Assembly (NCBI GenBank): GCA_041739275.1
Contig: JBGSOF010000020.1
Location: 1-64,000, forward strand
Length of the DNA: 64,000 nucleotides
DNA from: WGMI01 sp041739275
GTDB taxonomy: Bacteria > Bacteroidota > Bacteroidia > Flavobacteriales > Schleiferiaceae
Direction: 5' to 3'
The translations under genes were made by a program, and so were the position numbers. Positions 62,001-64,000 of this stretch are shown here, piece by piece (the stretch's first letter is position 1; every line of letters begins with the position of its first letter). The notes under the pieces are model-generated. The model saw only the letters and a list, made by a program, of their open reading frames with translations. It searched no databases and was not told the DNA's origin.

Positions 62001-62151
62001 GACCAACTTGGAGTTTGGCCGAAGTGCTGATGTATTCGCCGCAATCCCAAAAACTGACGGTAGGCTCGAGCGTCAACACATAAACCAGTGCCGAAATCGC
62101 GAAGACCAACCAGCCGAGGAGGTTGTTGAGGCGTTGATAATTCAAAGACAT
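59071..62151 (-). CDS. DUF2723 membrane protein with C-terminal TPR region
   Basis: The 1026-residue protein has about a dozen membrane helices in its first 600 residues and the DUF2723 signature TVSFWDCGEYISTSAKLQVG followed by HPPGAPFFQLVGSVFALF. DUF2723 proteins look like GT39/O-mannosyltransferase relatives and may glycosylate exported proteins. The last 400 residues are soluble and end in helical repeats. It is the longest gene in the window, and is followed at 3 bases by the deacetylase gene. Confidence 0.9.
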   Translation of the reverse strand: MSLNYQRLNNLLGWLVFAISALVYVLTLEPTVSFWDCGEYISTSAKLQVGHPPGAPFFQLVGSVFALFAMGDISKIAYMVNLVSAVSSAFTILFLFWTISYLSRKLFQLAKTEIGAREQWVIFGSAVVGSLAYTFSDSFWFSAVEGEVYAMSSMFTAMAFWLVLKWEEALDRKDAYADRWLVLIAYIIGISVGIHILVFLTIPAIVLIYYFKKYPYTRNGFLLANVIGVFVLGLVFSVIIPTTLSLFGTLEIFAVNTLGLPFDTGTVFTVLLLAGGVFAGVRFAHLRNKPVWASLVLSVAFIVIGYSSFITLAIRSNANTPIDENNPEDALSLLAYYNREQYGEWPYLYGQSFNASLDPQEPFKDGKPTYYRDEEAGKYLISNDGRGSQRNYAKADLGFFPRMWSDDPEHIRNYVAIMGLKNEKDKPTFAQHFGFFMNYQVGQMWWRYFMWNFAGRQNDEQNRYELTKGNWLSGIGFLDEMRLGPQKNLPGILKNNPARNTYFLLPFVLGLIGMYFHFKANWKDGWVVTLFFLFTGLAIVVYTNHKPFEPRERDYAFVGSFYVFAIWIGLGVHALYSWLKAQQQTRISAIFLTALCTLAVPGLMARQNWDDHDRSGRYTARDIAKDYLDSCAPNAILFTNGDNDTFPLWYVQEIENYRTDVRIVNLSLLNTDWYIDQMKRKAYDSDPVPFGFDWQQYKQGTRDVLYYRDMRLGDARWMADDFMKWVKSDDQKTRFKAGTEKDLQFYPVKKIRVPVDREAVLRNGVVAIEDSARIVPYIDWDFTANVLPKRDLMLMDLIAYNDWTRPIYFSITVGASRKSFFYLDEYFQLEGLAYRFVPIKNSSPAQGADFGVVNTSLMYDRLMKQYKWGNMEVPDVYLDETNRRLSYNFRNIFGRLAQALIQEGKKKEAIEVLDRCQEVVPNSKFGYNYFLFSVIDGYYRAGANDKAKALVEEFAASLDEELEYYGQFKGNHKRRIKEDIDIAVQYYGLLMQMVQQHEIRASSNEMLEKAPFFQRYRDAVGPFGGA

Positions 62152-62249
62152 AGGGATTGTTTGTGGTCGGGGCGAAAATAAGGAAAAGCCGAGCCGCGCG
62201 CGCCTTGCGTCTTGTATATGTCTTCATTTTACGAGTTAAAGAGATCGCC

Positions 62250-62280
62250 TTTGCCGAAATAGGCCTTCGACTTATCTTTG
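62250..62280 (+). promoter_or_regulatory. Promoter of tRNA-Gln
   Basis: TTTG at 62250-62253 and TATCTTTG at 62273-62280, with exactly 19 bases between, match the Bacteroidota housekeeping consensus TTTG-N19-TAnnTTTG. Transcription would start just before the tRNA at 62290. Confidence 0.85.
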
Positions 62281-62289
62281 CGCTCCCTT

Positions 62290-62361
62290 TGCCCGATCGT
62301 CTAATTGGCAGGACCCCGGTTTTTGGTTCCGTTTGTCTAGGTTCGAGTCCTAGTCGGGCAA
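62290..62361 (+). tRNA. tRNA-Gln (anticodon TTG)
   Basis: The 7-bp acceptor stem TGCCCGA (62290-62296) and TCGGGCA (62354-62360), the T arm CTAGG-TTCGAGT-CCTAG (perfect 5-bp stem) and the D arm with GG all fold. The anticodon loop TTTTGGT has TTG at 62323-62325. The anticodon stem has a T-T at 31-39 and a C-T at 27-43, both weak. The 3' CCA is not encoded. Confidence 0.92.
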
Positions 62362-62374
62362 CTTAGGAGAATAG

Positions 62375-62400
62375 ACCGCGTCTCAGGATGCGGTTTTTTT
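62375..62400 (+). terminator. Terminator after tRNA-Gln
   Basis: ACCGCGTC (62375-62382) pairs with GATGCGGT (62387-62394) with one G-T pair and loop TCAG, followed by seven T. It closes the tRNA transcript. Confidence 0.88.
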
Positions 62401-62483
62401 ATGCCCTCGCCTTTCAGCGGCACATTCAAGAGCGCTTTCATTTTTCCGAGCAATTTTAATCGCAAGCCTTCAAAAAAGCTCAG

Positions 62484-62924
62484 ATGGAGATTCGCCCCTA
62501 CAATCAACGTTCTTTTTACGAAAGAGCGCTACAAATCGGCCAATGGATCTTCGGATGTTTGGCCGTTCTGCACCTTGCGGCATTTCTCGCGCTGCCGTAC
62601 CTCCCCGGGCTCGGCGCCTATTTGTGGGGCGGACGCACAGAAATGGGGCCTCAACTCTTGGTTCTCGAGGCGATTTCTGTGGGTGTTTTAATGGGCGGCT
62701 GGACGAGCTTTTGGATCTTGCATCGCTCGGGCAACAAAGGATGGCGCAAAGCGGCGAGCATTGCAATTTCGATCTACAGCCTGCTGTTTGTGTTGAATAC
62801 GCTGGGAAATCTGCTGGCCAAAACAAATTTGGAGCGCAGTTTTTCCTTGGTTACTTTTTTTCTCGCCGCTCTGTGTGGATGGGTGGGGTTCATGAGTTTC
62901 AAAAAGGCTCAAGACCTCAATTGA
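62484..62924 (+). CDS. Four-helix membrane protein of unknown function
   Basis: The 146-residue protein has four membrane helices (FGCLAVLHLAAFLALPYL, LLVLEAISVGVLMGGWTSFW, ASIAISIYSLLFVLNTLGNL and SLVTFFLAALCGWVGFMSF) with a short basic end. No family is recognised. Its stop overlaps the convergent lipoprotein gene by 8 bases. Confidence 0.65.
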   Translation: MEIRPYNQRSFYERALQIGQWIFGCLAVLHLAAFLALPYLPGLGAYLWGGRTEMGPQLLVLEAISVGVLMGGWTSFWILHRSGNKGWRKAASIAISIYSLLFVLNTLGNLLAKTNLERSFSLVTFFLAALCGWVGFMSFKKAQDLN

Positions 62925-63451
62925 ACTCGCCTGTAAAATCGGCTGTATATATACCCGTAATGTCCACATCGGGCAAAATTTCGTCTGGGTCTTCGAGGTG
63001 CACGTCCAAGCCAATTTGATAGCGATTGTTGCCGAGGTGGTTCATGGTAACCGTGCTCACCACTGATTCGGCAATGCGCCACCCTTTTTGGGTCGGAAGC
63101 CCCCCGGTAAACACCACTTCTTGATAAACCGCCGCGCTTAAATTTCCTTGATTATCAAAGCTGCCGTCTCCCGAATAGGTGCCCGTCAAATCGTCCAGCC
63201 GGGCGTACTCCAGCGAAAATCCCAATTGCTTTGTAGAGCTAAGGCCTTGAATAGAAGCAATCTGAACAAGGGCTGAACCCCCCGGAATTCCTGAAGGCCA
63301 TAAAACCGTGAACGGTTCCTGAAAACGAAACTCCGTTGACTTTAATCTCGTTGGGATAGCTCGGGAGAGGGGCGTCTTCTTTGGAGCACGAAAGCGTGGC
63401 GAGGCTCAGGCTAAGCAGGGCAAAAGCGAGGCTTGTAGATTTCGAAATCAT
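62917..63451 (-). pseudogene. Lipoprotein gene broken by a frameshift at a run of six G
   Basis: The first part starts at 63451 with a lipoprotein signal (LLSLSLATLSCSKEDAPLP; lipidated Cys at residue 22) and ends early at 63239. The second frame runs on from the run of six G (plus-strand C at 63278-63283) with no stop between: GGSALVQIASIQGLSS leads directly into GFSLEYARLDDLTG and on to 62917. Joined, they make a normal secreted lipoprotein of about 177 residues. The break could be a true mutation, slippage switching, or a base error in the sequence. Confidence 0.75.
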
Positions 63452-63486
63452 GGTTTTTGTGATCGTAGGGGGATGAAGAAAAATGC

Positions 63487-63705
63487 CTAGCGAGATTGAT
63501 TTTTCAAAGTTCTGAAAAAACCCTTGATCGGGTCTCTGCCGAGTGCTGCGGTGAGCGCAAAATAAACGGATACAATCATTAAAATCAGCCGAAAGGTTCC
63601 GTTGATTTGATCGAGAATGGATGCCAAGACCACCGCAGCTGCGAAAATGGACCGCATCCAGCGTTCCAACAGGTTCAATTTGGCGAAAAAAGAAATTTGA
63701 TCCAT
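63487..63705 (-). CDS. DUF2892-like small membrane protein
   Basis: The 72-residue product from the ATG at 63705 has a two-helix layout (RWMRSIFAAAVVLASILDQ and FRLILMIVSVYFALTAALG) and ends in the DPIKGFF that is common in DUF2892/YgaP-type transmembrane proteins. The frame is open further upstream to 63891, but that stretch overlaps the MarR gene and is unlike a protein. Confidence 0.65.
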   Translation of the reverse strand: MDQISFFAKLNLLERWMRSIFAAAVVLASILDQINGTFRLILMIVSVYFALTAALGRDPIKGFFRTLKNQSR

Positions 63706-63790
63706 GTGCGGTCGAATGTAAGCAAGCCTCTTTAGCTCATTGTTACGCCTGATGAATTCAGGAAAAATTGAAAAAGCTGCTCGAGTTGCC

Positions 63791-64000
63791 TCATACGCCG
63801 CAGCGGACTTTTTCGAGCAAGCGATTGAGCTCAGCGGCTTCCGATTCACTGAGCCGATGCATGCAGCGATGCATGGACTCCAGCTTGACATCGATGGTGC
63901 TCAGCACTTCAAGACCCCGAGCCGAAATTCGAACCGAGACCAATCGCTTGTCGTCGGGGTCGCGATTCTTCGTCACCCACCCGTCGCGTTCAAGCCGGTC
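63791..64000 (-). CDS. MarR family transcription regulator, 5' part outside the window
   Basis: The visible 69 C-terminal codons begin with DRLERDGWVTKNRDPDDKR, the wing of the MarR winged helix with its conserved Asp-Arg/Asp-Lys-Arg pattern, then a dimer helix. The gene continues past 64000, so length and start are unknown. It is upstream of the small DUF2892-like gene on the same strand. Confidence 0.85.
   Translation of the reverse strand, partial: DRLERDGWVTKNRDPDDKRLVSVRISARGLEVLSTIDVKLESMHRCMHRLSESEAAELNRLLEKVRCGV

Noticed and set aside
63706..63891. N-terminal extension of the DUF2892-like gene
   Set aside because: It overlaps the MarR gene and reads like an out-of-frame shadow; the ATG at 63705 gives the natural protein.
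1..64000. CRISPR array, insertion sequence or integrase
   Set aside because: No regularly spaced repeats, no transposase or integrase motif and no IS-like terminal repeats were seen, even in the accessory region.

Overview
The window is a stretch of chromosome from a Bacteroidota bacterium, most likely of the Flavobacteriales. The evidence is a complete core gliding/type IX secretion locus (PorP/SprF-like protein, GldK, GldL, GldM, GldN), a full Batracis-type 'Bat' operon (MoxR, DUF58, BatA to BatE), an SDR-type threonine dehydrogenase, DUF2723 and DUF983 proteins, and promoters of the Bacteroidota form TTTG-N19-TAnnTTTG. Start codons mostly lack a Shine-Dalgarno sequence. GTG or TTG starts joined to the upstream stop by 4-base overlaps are common.

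Layout. 0.4-8.3 kb holds housekeeping and metabolic genes: radical SAM/SPASM protein, TonB-domain protein, MmcQ/YjbR protein, metal-dependent cyclase, HemW, a small lipoprotein with its own terminator, threonine dehydrogenase, TrhO and a glycosyltransferase. 8.3-16.4 kb is the Bat operon on the minus strand. 16.5-18.9 kb is a hybrid histidine kinase whose ATP-binding domain looks dead. 18.9-28.1 kb is a minus-strand block: MiaB, a small secreted protein, a sigma-54 activator, LptE, a TPR-like protein, SecG, CorA, an aldehyde dehydrogenase, a JmjC-like cupin and an Rrf2 regulator. 28.3-38.7 kb on the plus strand holds topA, an arginase-fold protein lacking metal ligands, the type IX secretion/gliding genes and an FAD oxidoreductase. 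38.7-49.6 kb holds DUF983, a YheS-like ABC-F ATPase, an M16 peptidase, an AlkD-like protein, the suf genes (A-like, B, C, D), an M1 aminopeptidase lipoprotein and a GNAT acetyltransferase.

49.6-57.7 kb is the accessory part. It contains an AT-rich methyltransferase/UbiA pair between two diverged copies of a ~220-base segment (the tail of a small membrane-protein gene plus what looks like a flotillin C-terminus), a Uup-like ABC-F ATPase, a phospholipase D-like protein whose C-terminal zinc ribbon seems eroded, a decayed reading frame, and a HigBA-type toxin/antitoxin pair whose antitoxin is fused to an ImmA/IrrE peptidase. From 57.8 kb the core resumes: HXXEE protein, polysaccharide deacetylase, DUF2723 membrane protein, tRNA-Gln with clear promoter and terminator, a four-helix membrane protein, a lipoprotein gene broken by a frameshift at a run of six G, a small DUF2892-like protein, and the 3' part of a MarR regulator cut by the window end.

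How the genes work together: the PorP/GldKLMN proteins form the core machinery for protein secretion and surface motility; the Bat proteins form a MoxR/VWA envelope stress complex; LptE, SecG and the sigma-54 activator belong to envelope biogenesis; SufABCD assemble Fe-S clusters, which HemW, MiaB and the SPASM protein need. No insertion sequence, CRISPR array or rRNA was seen. All family assignments come from reading motifs, not from database searches.
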